Positions 14,517-21,401 of a DNA stretch of 23,224 nt are shown here, one piece after another (the first letter of the stretch is position 1; every line of letters begins with the position of its first letter). This DNA comes from a virus: IMG/VR virus record IMGVR_UViG_3300047312_000166, positions 1 to 23,224 of that record, one strand, 5' to 3'. A program made the translations under genes and the position numbers. The notes under the pieces were generated by a model. It was not told where the DNA came from. It did not search any database and saw only the letters and a program-made list of their open reading frames with translations.

Positions 14517-14533
14517 CTCCATATATTAATCGG
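14517..14533 (-). promoter_or_regulatory. CGATTAATA promoter-like motif before the methyltransferase
   Basis: The minus strand reads CCGATTAATATATGGAG; the GGAG also serves as the ribosome site for the gene starting at 14509. It is one of several [AC]CGATWA-type strings in short gaps upstream of genes. Promoter function is inferred from recurrence. Confidence 0.4.
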
Positions 14534-14565
14534 CAAATTAGAGTAGTCATATGAGTAAATAAAGC

Positions 14566-15048
14566 ATGTCTATTAGATGGTTAATCTCAAGGGATATTGA
14601 AAACGCGATAGATGTTGCCCGCACCGACATGGGACTGGTAACATGGAGCGAGAAAGACATTAAAGATGCTCTTAGACAACGTAATTATATCGGATATGTG
14701 GCAGAAAATCCGTCGTTTCATATAAATGGAGTTATGATATACGAATTAAATCAAAGTTATCTAGATGTAAAAATGCTATACTCAAATGATCCAATATCCA
14801 CTAATGAGCTGGTGGATAAATTAATATCTACATTACGTCCGAATGGCAGAAATAAGATCTTTGTAAGAATTCAAGAAAACCAGGCCAACGAATCGCAGAT
14901 ATTGTCTGTATTAGCCAGGAAAGGATTTGGGACTAGACAAGAGGGGCGCGAAATAATAGCGGAGTATCCGCCGATGGACCAAAAAAGAAAAGTATCGTCC
15001 TTTAAAACATTTCTGGGCAATAATCCATCAGAAAAAATAGGCCACTAA
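14566..15048 (+). CDS. GNAT-like acetyltransferase, cofactor loop degenerate
   Basis: The 160-residue protein follows the GNAT layout: IRWLISRDIENAIDVAR (3-19), WSEKDIKDALRQRNYIGYVAE (27-47), GVMIYELN (55-62), and a last helix-strand (ILSVLARKGFG, 112-122). The order and the LRQRN-IG-VAE and MIYEL strings resemble, from memory, a RimI-like group common in planctomycetes. The acetyl-CoA pyrophosphate loop (Q/RxxGxG/A) is missing: the site reads YSNDPISTNEL (72-82). It may have lost catalysis and kept a binding role. No Shine-Dalgarno; TAAATA ends four bases before the ATG. It overlaps the convergent Cys-rich gene by four bases. Confidence 0.7.
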   Translation: MSIRWLISRDIENAIDVARTDMGLVTWSEKDIKDALRQRNYIGYVAENPSFHINGVMIYELNQSYLDVKMLYSNDPISTNELVDKLISTLRPNGRNKIFVRIQENQANESQILSVLARKGFGTRQEGREIIAEYPPMDQKRKVSSFKTFLGNNPSEKIGH

Positions 15049-15431
15049 GGCGTATGTTCTTGAGCATCTGAAAATCTGCGGAATTCATTTGCTAATGTTA
15101 TATCGGTAGATGTTAATGTTCCATTCTCAAAACAAACTTTGCATACTTTAAGCAATTCTTCAGTATGATCGTTTTTTACTTCCATAGTATAATTGTTATC
15201 AGTTACCCATTCATTACCAAGGCACATTCCACATTTACAAATGGGTAGCCCCGACCTTTTGGTCAACTCAAAGTAAAATTCTTGCTTTTTACTTTCATCT
15301 TTAGGAGCATTAAAGTAAAAAATCGCAGATGACTTAGCGTTCGTTTCATAAGAGTTTAAAAAGTCTGACATGGCTTTAAATGTCGGGCACTGAGGATCGC
15401 TACAACAAACATGCATTGTATGACATTTCAT
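15045..15431 (-). CDS. Cys-rich putative zinc-binding protein (128 aa)
   Basis: No family is recognised. Cys are grouped: CCSDPQC (9-15), CKCGMC (65-70) and CKVC (97-100), plus His 4, His 7 and a late His, enough for one or two zinc sites. The middle is helical and charged (FYFNAPKDESKKQEFYFELTKR). The gene follows the 61-residue neighbour by three bases, and its start could alternatively be the second Met (MHVCCSD). Together with the two upstream genes it forms a small operon. Confidence 0.68.
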   Translation of the reverse strand: MKCHTMHVCCSDPQCPTFKAMSDFLNSYETNAKSSAIFYFNAPKDESKKQEFYFELTKRSGLPICKCGMCLGNEWVTDNNYTMEVKNDHTEELLKVCKVCFENGTLTSTDITLANEFRRFSDAQEHTP

Positions 15432-15434
15432 AAT

Positions 15435-15620
15435 TTATTCTTTCTTAATTTCTAAACCATCTAAATTCACCATTAACTTTGCGGGTATTGGTAAGCCGAC
15501 AATACCACAATGATTATTTTCGTTTGTTATATTCCAAAATTTGCAAATAGTGCATTGTTCAAAGTACTTGCCTTTATCATAGCAAGCCGCAATTACAAAA
15601 CTATGCTTACATTCGCTCAT
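15435..15620 (-). CDS. Small zinc-ribbon-like protein (61 aa)
   Basis: The peptide has C4-H6 near the start (SECKHSF), then CTIC (23-26) and a later C/H (NNHCGIVG), compatible with a zinc knuckle. No family is recognised. The ATG overlaps the stop of the upstream gene by one base (TAATG), with GGAG in the upstream coding end, so the pair is coupled. The C-terminal half (LPIPAKLMVNLDGLEIKKE) looks like strands. Confidence 0.68.
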   Translation of the reverse strand: MSECKHSFVIAACYDKGKYFEQCTICKFWNITNENNHCGIVGLPIPAKLMVNLDGLEIKKE

Positions 15621-16075
15621 TAGAACTCCTCTACTTTGCCATCACTAAGATAATTAAATACTTTTAATATGTCGTCTTCTTGCGTTTTTCTGCTATTTGT
15701 AGTTGGTCTTAGTATGTTCTTTTCAAGACTCCATTCACCAGCATAAAAAGTAATGCTAAATGCCGTGCCTTTTTCGCTTGTTAGAAATAATGTAGATGTT
15801 TTTTCTGGTGTGTTAATAGAAACATTTCCGGCATAAGTGCTGCCATTCCGACGCAATGTTAATTTACATTTTGTTTTTTCTGAAATAACCCTTCTTGTGT
15901 TTTTAGGGCCATAGTACATAGCCACCCACAAATCATCGTCTATCTTTACCGTTGTGGATGATGTATCTTCAGGTATTGTAAATTTTATTGTTGTCTCTAG
16001 TTGCGATTCCGGTGACCAAAGGCGCGGGCCGTCATTAAAGCATAGAAATGCTAACGCCAATATTAGTGTATTCAT
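15620..16075 (-). CDS. Putative exported protein (151 aa)
   Basis: The N-terminus MNTLILALAFLCFNDG looks like a short signal peptide or membrane anchor; the cleavage point is unclear. The mature part is strand-rich (TTIKFTIPEDTSSTTVKID, DLWVAMYYG, KCKLTLRRNGSTYAGNVSI, TSTLFLTSEKGTAFSITFY), suggesting a beta sandwich, with a helical end (EDDILKVFNYLSDGKVEEF). No family is recognised. It heads a three-gene minus-strand operon and is preceded by CCGAATAACATATT directly before the ATG, with no Shine-Dalgarno. Confidence 0.65.
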   Translation of the reverse strand: MNTLILALAFLCFNDGPRLWSPESQLETTIKFTIPEDTSSTTVKIDDDLWVAMYYGPKNTRRVISEKTKCKLTLRRNGSTYAGNVSINTPEKTSTLFLTSEKGTAFSITFYAGEWSLEKNILRPTTNSRKTQEDDILKVFNYLSDGKVEEF

Positions 16076-16089
16076 AATATGTTATTCGG
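16076..16089 (-). promoter_or_regulatory. CCGAATAACATATT box adjacent to an ATG
   Basis: The minus strand reads CCGAATAACATATT and then ATG. It resembles ACGATAAGTATATT at 18523-18536, also directly before an ATG. Both genes lack a Shine-Dalgarno, which suggests a promoter placed so that the mRNA starts at or near the ATG. Inferred. Confidence 0.4.
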
Positions 16090-16107
16090 TAAATGATTTG
16101 TTAAACT

Positions 16108-16731
16108 TTAGGATTTATTACTATTTTCTAGTTCGGTGTTCCAGTAAAGTTCAGACAGGAATGCATCCCATGACTTCGGCATAACTCTACGATCAATGTT
16201 AAATATACTAAATTTTGGTTTAAATGGTTGTCTAATAAGCTTCATCCCGATTTCATCAGGCGTATTGTTGGCCTTGTACCTATTGCATTTGGTGCAAGCG
16301 ATTACGCAATTAAACCAATTAGTTTTTCCATTTCTTGATACCGGTATAATGTGATCTATAGACAGCTCTTTGGTCCCAGGTGTAGCCCCACAATATTGAC
16401 ATTGATTGTTATCTCTGTTGTAGATAGCTCTACGATTAAACGGCACCTGTCTATTGGGAAAGCCATCGTATCTGGTTAAGAGTATGACCTCTGGAATTCT
16501 ATATGCGGTACTTCTAGTTTTAATAACACTTTCATTATCGTTAGGACGAATTTGCGACCAATCATTCCATGTATAGGTGGAAAAACCGTTAATCGCGTCA
16601 ACTATTCTTGCTTTTGGCTCATTGTTCTTATAGGTGCTGAACAGCTTGGAAATAGCCGACTCTAGAGGATTAATGCCAATAGGCATCCATGACTTATTGA
16701 GAACTAAAACCGGATGAGCGGCGACATACAT
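16108..16731 (-). CDS. HNH endonuclease
   Basis: The 207-residue protein has a full HNH/zinc motif in the second half: CQYC (111-114), LSIDHIIPVSRNGKTNWFN (123-141) with the DH pair, and CTKCNRYK (146-153). The N-terminus PVLVLNKSWMPIGINPLESA (7-26) is a conserved lead-in I know from phage and bacterial HNH proteins of this type. It probably nicks or cuts DNA, and may act in packaging, recombination or as a mobile element. A perfect TATAAATA lies four bases before the ATG, with no Shine-Dalgarno. It is not inserted in another gene. Confidence 0.88.
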   Translation of the reverse strand: MYVAAHPVLVLNKSWMPIGINPLESAISKLFSTYKNNEPKARIVDAINGFSTYTWNDWSQIRPNDNESVIKTRSTAYRIPEVILLTRYDGFPNRQVPFNRRAIYNRDNNQCQYCGATPGTKELSIDHIIPVSRNGKTNWFNCVIACTKCNRYKANNTPDEIGMKLIRQPFKPKFSIFNIDRRVMPKSWDAFLSELYWNTELENSNKS

Positions 16732-16735
16732 AGCA

Positions 16736-16743
16736 TATTTATA
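16736..16743 (-). promoter_or_regulatory. Perfect TATAAATA late-type box before the HNH gene
   Basis: On the minus strand TATAAATA is followed by TGCT and then the ATG at 16731. It is identical to the T4 late promoter core. Placed this close, transcription would start near the ATG, giving a leaderless mRNA. Function is inferred. Confidence 0.5.
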
Positions 16744-16761
16744 ATAGCGACGAACGTATTA

Positions 16762-17007
16762 TTATATGACAGGATCTGTTTCCGGTTGTTTAACGATAAC
16801 TGCTTTTTTATAGTCCAATAAAAGAGATTTATTACTAAAATAGGGAGTTCCATATTTTGTATTTAGAGTAGAATTTTTTACATACTTTTCTGCTTTGTGC
16901 TTTGTCGTGAAGTGAGCCAACAAAGTCCTAACTTCTTCATATATGTCCATGTCGGCTTCATCATCAAATCCGACAGACACTTTTTTGACTCCATATAAAT
17001 CGTACAT
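16762..17007 (-). CDS. Hypothetical protein (81 aa)
   Basis: No family is recognised. It starts MYDLYGVKKVSVGFDDEAD, continues through a helix with VRTLLAHFTTKHKAEKYVK, and ends in strands (PYFSNKSLLLDYKKAVIV). The layout of a short helix-then-strands fold is shared by many small phage proteins. The ribosome site (GAAAGAAA) is weak. It is the last gene of the minus-strand operon that begins at 18522. Confidence 0.65.
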   Translation of the reverse strand: MYDLYGVKKVSVGFDDEADMDIYEEVRTLLAHFTTKHKAEKYVKNSTLNTKYGTPYFSNKSLLLDYKKAVIVKQPETDPVI

Positions 17008-17027
17008 GTTCTAATTTCTTTCTCAAC

Positions 17028-17303
17028 CTATGTTAACTCATCGCCATAATAGCCCGCGGGAATTTCAGTCCATTTCATTCCTGACACCGGCACATCTTTT
17101 GCCTTCTTCTTATTCTTTGCTTTCTTAGCAGTTATTTTTTTCACTGGCGCGAAATCAAAGGCAGACAACGGCTTTAATCCCACGAATGCTTTTCTTGGAT
17201 CGTTTCGGTTACGAAAGCATTTGTCGCATATGTCATAGTTACACGCAACATCTTCAACGGTATTTGCGTTTGACATAGGTTGTCCACAGTAATCGCACTT
17301 CAT
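17028..17303 (-). CDS. Zinc-ribbon protein with basic linker (91 aa)
   Basis: The N-terminus has two CxxC knuckles, CDYC (3-6) and CDKC (26-29), consistent with one zinc. The middle is a Lys/Ala-rich stretch (KKITAKKAKNKKKAKD) likely to be disordered and nucleic-acid binding, and the end is acidic with Trp. It begins like the gene at 18277 (MICDYCG versus MKCDYCG), suggesting related zinc ribbons in one operon. It overlaps the upstream gene's end as ATGA. Confidence 0.7.
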   Translation of the reverse strand: MKCDYCGQPMSNANTVEDVACNYDICDKCFRNRNDPRKAFVGLKPLSAFDFAPVKKITAKKAKNKKKAKDVPVSGMKWTEIPAGYYGDELT

Positions 17304-17521
17304 GATCGCTCCTTTATTTCTGCTAATCTTTGTTTTCTATGAGGCTCTAGATGTCTTTCGTGCCAGCTTTTGTCTCTCTGGCTGCTAAGGTCAATCCAAT
17401 GTTGAAAATTTTCTGGCTCTACCGGCTCCTCTCCATCGGCAAATTCCACAAAATCAGGCACACATTCTCCCCCTTTAATGTTTGGGTAATACTTAAGTTT
17501 TATATAATACTTCAATTTCAT
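17300..17521 (-). CDS. Hypothetical protein (73 aa)
   Basis: No family is recognised. It begins with a repeated basic-aromatic string (MKLKYYIKLKYYPNIKGG), then an acidic middle (FADGEEPVEPENFQHW) and a basic helical end (WHERHLEPHRKQRLAEIKERS). The ATG lies two bases after the stop of the TrpRS gene, and it overlaps the next gene by four bases, so all three are coupled. A role with the synthetase is possible but unproven. Confidence 0.62.
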   Translation of the reverse strand: MKLKYYIKLKYYPNIKGGECVPDFVEFADGEEPVEPENFQHWIDLSSQRDKSWHERHLEPHRKQRLAEIKERS

Positions 17522-17523
17522 TT

Positions 17524-18261
17524 TTAGCTCCTGAGTTTATTAAAAATTGATTCGCTTAATCGTTCTTTTAACTCTAGGTTCATAGACGGAATCTCGCCGC
17601 CCACAAAGCAAGAGTATAAATAACACAAATTATCCATACCGTTTTTATCGGTGGTTGCCTTCTTTAACTTTAAACTAATTTCTTCATAACTGTCGTCTAA
17701 AAACAAACAACCGCCTGGATTTGATTTTGACATTTTAACAGATGGATTTTTTAAATCCTTAATTCTTCCCACTACAATCTCTGGTTCAGGTATAACAAAA
17801 TCTTCGCTGAAAACTCTGTTATATTTTTTTAGTAGCTTAGATGCATACTGAAGATGCTGTGTTTGATCTTCCCCAACAAGTACTTTTTTAAATCCTGCTA
17901 CGTCGTGCGTCATCAAAACTGGATACGTTAATAAATGGGCGCTTGGATTAGACGACGACTTGTATTGTGTCATTCTTTCTAAATCGCCCATTGCGGATAT
18001 TGAAAGAAGTTTGAAGTAAAATTCGGCATTAAAAACATCCTTTTGAATTATGATTTTAGAAACGCCAAATTTGTTCAGTAGCTCAATGCTATTCTTGATT
18101 TCCTGCCCAGGCGCATGATAGTTAGCAACTAAAACGCTAGCTCCAGCTTTTCCTGGCAGTATTACCGAGAAATAGTGACCAAGATGCAATTTGCCTGTTG
18201 GCCTGAACCCGCACAATTTATCACCAAAGACACACCATGTTTCTTCTCCTGAAAACCCCAT
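17524..18261 (-). CDS. Tryptophanyl-tRNA synthetase, C-terminally short
   Basis: The 245 residues carry class I synthetase signatures: GFRPTGKLHLGHYFSV (18-33) with HLGH (26-29), AMGDLERMTQYK (90-101), TYPVLMTHDVAGFKKVLVGEDQTQHLQYA (two parts at 112-128 and 129-140), and a perfect KMSKS (176-180) in SVKMSKSNPGG. GEDQxQH and the GDLERMTQ string favour TrpRS over TyrRS. Bacterial TrpRS is about 330 residues; here only about 65 follow KMSKS instead of about 140, so the anticodon-binding helical domain is cut down. It could charge tRNA poorly, make aminoacyl-adenylate only, or act in trans. It sits in an operon with zinc-ribbon proteins. The start lacks a Shine-Dalgarno. Confidence 0.87.
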   Translation of the reverse strand: MGFSGEETWCVFGDKLCGFRPTGKLHLGHYFSVILPGKAGASVLVANYHAPGQEIKNSIELLNKFGVSKIIIQKDVFNAEFYFKLLSISAMGDLERMTQYKSSSNPSAHLLTYPVLMTHDVAGFKKVLVGEDQTQHLQYASKLLKKYNRVFSEDFVIPEPEIVVGRIKDLKNPSVKMSKSNPGGCLFLDDSYEEISLKLKKATTDKNGMDNLCYLYSCFVGGEIPSMNLELKERLSESIFNKLRS

Positions 18262-18276
18262 TTTACACTAAAAACT

Positions 18277-18522
18277 TTACTTGTCAAGGCCCTTAGATGC
18301 AGAATAGCGACAGCGCAAGTAGTAAATCAATCCCGTTGGACCAAGTAATGGCTGCACACTTACAAGCTTATTGGCTATGGATGCCGTATTTAAATTTTTA
18401 AATAGGGGAATAGACATATGAGAAAACATGTTAATATTTTTCCCGCTACACTTTGCGCATACCTGATGTTCATTTAATGGAACCAGTTTATCGGATTTAT
18501 TTCCACAGTAATCGCATATCAT
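18277..18522 (-). CDS. Zinc ribbon fused to a gp23-type major-capsid motif (81 aa)
   Basis: Residues 3-25 are a zinc ribbon (CDYC then CAKC). Residues about 48-75 read ASIANKLVSVQPLLGPTG and then LIYYLRCRYSASKG. This matches the N-arm region of T4 gp23, which has (P)NLIAFDICGVQPMNSPTG followed by QVFALRAVYGKDP: the VQP, PTG, LR and Y positions all coincide. No full capsid protein is encoded here, so the fragment is either a remnant or a functional mimic. The TATA-like box directly before the ATG and the lack of a Shine-Dalgarno fit a leaderless start. It heads the operon with TrpRS. Confidence 0.72.
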   Translation of the reverse strand: MICDYCGNKSDKLVPLNEHQVCAKCSGKNINMFSHMSIPLFKNLNTASIANKLVSVQPLLGPTGLIYYLRCRYSASKGLDK

Positions 18523-18536
18523 AATATACTTATCGT
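18523..18536 (-). promoter_or_regulatory. ACGATAAGTATATT box directly before an ATG
   Basis: The minus strand reads ACGATAAGTATATT and then ATG (18522). It belongs to the recurring [AC]CGATWA group and is also a TATA-like box adjacent to a start without a Shine-Dalgarno. It should drive the operon from 18522 down to 16762. Inferred. Confidence 0.42.
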
Positions 18537-18553
18537 ATTATGCTTTAAGACAC

Positions 18554-18560
18554 ATAAATA
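18554..18560 (+). promoter_or_regulatory. ATAAATA box four bases before the paralogue-1 start
   Basis: ATAAATA (18554-18560) is followed by GTAT and the ATG at 18565. There is no Shine-Dalgarno. This is close to the T4 late core TATAAATA. It is divergent from the operon that starts at 18522, so the 42-base gap holds two back-to-back promoters. Inferred. Confidence 0.45.
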
Positions 18561-18564
18561 GTAT

Positions 18565-19998
18565 ATGCGATTTCGTGCCTACCTAGAGTCGTTCGGCTCG
18601 TTTAATTATAGGGTTCCCAATGACCCAGAAGAGCAATTATACGACTTCTATATGCTTAATTGGCTTAGGGGCAGAAATTCGCTTTATAACAAAGCTAATC
18701 AACATGGGTTGGCTATCTCACCTAAAAAGCCAGAATATGGCGGTGACATGGGCCATGAAGACAAAATAGATTATATGTTAGATGAAGTCGCACATACTCT
18801 AATCCCCAAGCTTAAATCCGACTTCCTTAAGGCAGTGCTATTCGGCATTACTGCGGAAATGCGGCATGTGCCTCGTGAAATGGGAGATTATAAAAATTTT
18901 TCGGCTAATATAGCAGACGGCGTCGGCGAGAGATACGCAAAAATATACAATGATTTTTTTAGTTATTATAATTATGATAATTTTAAAGACAAAATGGCAG
19001 AATTTAATAAATCTGTTCCTGTAAAAGACAGAATGTTTAGAAATGTTAAAAATTTCGTAGATCCGCATAATGCCGATTTTCTTCATTATAATATGACCGG
19101 TAGAATGGCCGCTTATCGCAGTATGTTAAAAGGCGGCTCTACTGAGAGAGATTTCGTAGAAATGGCTAAATTTACGTTTGCGAACGGTAGTTGGCAGGCT
19201 AGCTATGGTGGCCAACCATGGGCAAATGCTTGTGATGGATGGCTGCAATTATATGATTCAAAAGGTGAAAATTCTGATATAGTCGCCATTGATCACATTT
19301 ATGATCTACAGCATAATAATGGTTCTGTTTTAAATAAAGTAGCTAAGTATATTAAGGGGGGAAATACTACATGGCTCAAAACTGCTTTGGATGATAAGGC
19401 GCAGTCTAATGGTCCGATGGATATAGTGGATAAAGTATCGTCAAGCATGAGAGAACTAGCTTTGCCGGCCATAAAATTAAAATTTGGAACAACGTATCAA
19501 GACAAGGCATCTGCGGAAATTTCACCATATAAAGGCTCTTATGAAAACCAATATTTTTTGACTGGCCATGACTGGAGTGCCTACGAAGGAGCTTATCATA
19601 GTTCTTCAATTCCTGAATTAAAGTTAGTGCGACTTGGGCTATATCTTGGTTGGTCGCCTAAAAAGGTTACATTAAAGGATATTGAAAGGTTAAAAAATAC
19701 TTTAAAAGTTCCTCAGTTAGATGACGCGCGGATAAAGAAAGTGCTTACATCTGAATACAATAATAAAAGAAACATAGAAACTGGTAACTTTAAATATGTA
19801 AAGGTTAAATTAAGTAGTGATTTAATACGGGAAATAGACAAATTTATAAGGCTAAAAGACACCTGGCTATATGAAGCAGTAGTTAAAAAAATAGACAGTG
19901 AAACTCATTATGGATATGCAGCATCAAAATACTTATATGGCTACTGCGCATCATTAGTCGGTAAACAAAGAAGTATAGATGAGGTCGTAGAGCCATGA
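18565..19998 (+). CDS. Large hypothetical phage protein, first of two tandem paralogues
   Basis: This 477-residue protein shares its whole layout with the next gene. Both begin M-R-F-x-x-[YF]-[LI]-E-S-F-G-S-F-N-Y-R-V-P, which also resembles T4 capsid-targeting starts. Shared landmarks are EEQLYDFYMLN, KANQHGL, KPEYGG, DYMLDEV, DFVEMAKF, the YGG-W-ACD-WLQLY stretch (about 213-230), AIDHIYD-HN, and ALPAIKLKFG (about 305-314). The body is helical with no membrane helix and no enzyme motif I recognise. The gene probably encodes a virion or head-internal protein; this is inference. ATGA overlap at 19995-19998 couples it to the second copy. Confidence 0.7.
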   Translation: MRFRAYLESFGSFNYRVPNDPEEQLYDFYMLNWLRGRNSLYNKANQHGLAISPKKPEYGGDMGHEDKIDYMLDEVAHTLIPKLKSDFLKAVLFGITAEMRHVPREMGDYKNFSANIADGVGERYAKIYNDFFSYYNYDNFKDKMAEFNKSVPVKDRMFRNVKNFVDPHNADFLHYNMTGRMAAYRSMLKGGSTERDFVEMAKFTFANGSWQASYGGQPWANACDGWLQLYDSKGENSDIVAIDHIYDLQHNNGSVLNKVAKYIKGGNTTWLKTALDDKAQSNGPMDIVDKVSSSMRELALPAIKLKFGTTYQDKASAEISPYKGSYENQYFLTGHDWSAYEGAYHSSSIPELKLVRLGLYLGWSPKKVTLKDIERLKNTLKVPQLDDARIKKVLTSEYNNKRNIETGNFKYVKVKLSSDLIREIDKFIRLKDTWLYEAVVKKIDSETHYGYAASKYLYGYCASLVGKQRSIDEVVEP

Positions 19999-21401
19999 GA
20001 TTCTCTCAATTTATAGAATCTTTTGGTTCATTTAATTATCGTGTTCCCGATGATCCAGAAGAACAATTATATGACTTCTATATGTTGAATTTGCTAAGAG
20101 GCAGAAATTCGCTTTATAACAAGGCTAATCAACATGGCTTAACCATAATGCCTAAGAAGCCAGAGTACGGCGGCGAAATGAATCATGAAGATAAAGTAGA
20201 CTACATGCTGGATGAAGTGGCAAAAGTTCTTATACCAAAACTTAAATCAGATTTATTAGAAGCGGTTCTTTTTAGTATAACGGCAGAATTTAGACATGGT
20301 GGCGACCGAGATACGCAAGAAATACCAATGAGCCATATGACAGATATGATTCGTAGACAAATGGGCGCTAAATATTCTAGAATATTTAGCGATTTTTTTA
20401 ACCATTTAGACTCTTCTTTTGATGCATCGTTTAGGCCAAAAATTCAAGCAAATTCTCAATTGATGAAAAACACTATTAACAGTACTCCTATCTATAACAG
20501 TAGAAGATTGGCATCTTATTCATCGATGGAAAAAAGTACCCATAATGAAAAAGACTTTGTAGAAATGGCTAAATTTGTTTTTGGGGAGGGGGATTGGGAC
20601 AAAGATTACGGTGGTCCTTCATGGGAACAGGCTTGTGATGCATGGCTCCAACTGTATAATTCTAAATCAGAAGATTCAGACATTATAGCGATTGATCATA
20701 TGTACGATATAGAGCACAATACAGGGAACATTCTTGACAAGAGCAATCACTTTTTAAAGAACGGGCAATTTACATGGCTCAGTAATGCCCTTAATAAAAA
20801 AGCTAGAATTACTTCTCCGATGCAAATCATTGACGATATTTCTCCAGCAATGACACAAATAGCCTTGCCTGCCATAAAGTTAAAGTATGGCCAAACATTA
20901 GAAGATAAAATGAAGGCTGATACATTTAAAACACAGATCCCAGGAGCTGGGTTTGATGACTTAATTAAAAAGGAATTTGACGAAAATCAAGGAATATATG
21001 ATGCAGGTATTCCTGAACTAAAAATGGCTAGAACTCTTAGGGGAATTTTAGCTGCTTATAAAGTGCGTAGAATTGACTTTAGAATCATTGAATTAGCTAA
21101 GTCTAAAATTAGAGTCCCATTAGACAGTCAAAAAATTAAACAGTTCTTTCAGCAAGAGTATCAAAATTGCAGAAATATAGAAACTGGTAACTTTGGTCAT
21201 GTTAAGGTGCTTATGACTAAAGATTTAATATACGAAATACAAAAAAATTTAGAAGATCCATATGGCCATAGATCAGGAATAAAAGACAGAATAGCCGGTG
21301 AAACAAATTATGACGATGAAGTTATTAAGAGTTTAGTAGATTACTGTGAAAAGTTAGTTGAAGATGGCGGAAATGTTAGCTCAATATTAGCGGTTCGCTA
21401 A
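19995..21401 (+). CDS. Large hypothetical phage protein, second of two tandem paralogues
   Basis: The 468-residue product is a paralogue of the preceding gene, strongly alike for the first 90 residues and in the AIDHMYDIEHN, ALPAIKLKYG, RNIETGNF and GHVKV-like stretches; the central region (about 110-170) and end have diverged. It begins MRFSQFIESFGSF, the same capsid-targeting-like start, with a GAGG ribosome site inside the end of the first gene. No enzyme motif is seen. A local duplication with drift is the simplest origin, giving two proteins that may assemble together. The stop overlaps the convergent MT-A70 gene by four bases. Confidence 0.7.
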   Translation: MRFSQFIESFGSFNYRVPDDPEEQLYDFYMLNLLRGRNSLYNKANQHGLTIMPKKPEYGGEMNHEDKVDYMLDEVAKVLIPKLKSDLLEAVLFSITAEFRHGGDRDTQEIPMSHMTDMIRRQMGAKYSRIFSDFFNHLDSSFDASFRPKIQANSQLMKNTINSTPIYNSRRLASYSSMEKSTHNEKDFVEMAKFVFGEGDWDKDYGGPSWEQACDAWLQLYNSKSEDSDIIAIDHMYDIEHNTGNILDKSNHFLKNGQFTWLSNALNKKARITSPMQIIDDISPAMTQIALPAIKLKYGQTLEDKMKADTFKTQIPGAGFDDLIKKEFDENQGIYDAGIPELKMARTLRGILAAYKVRRIDFRIIELAKSKIRVPLDSQKIKQFFQQEYQNCRNIETGNFGHVKVLMTKDLIYEIQKNLEDPYGHRSGIKDRIAGETNYDDEVIKSLVDYCEKLVEDGGNVSSILAVR

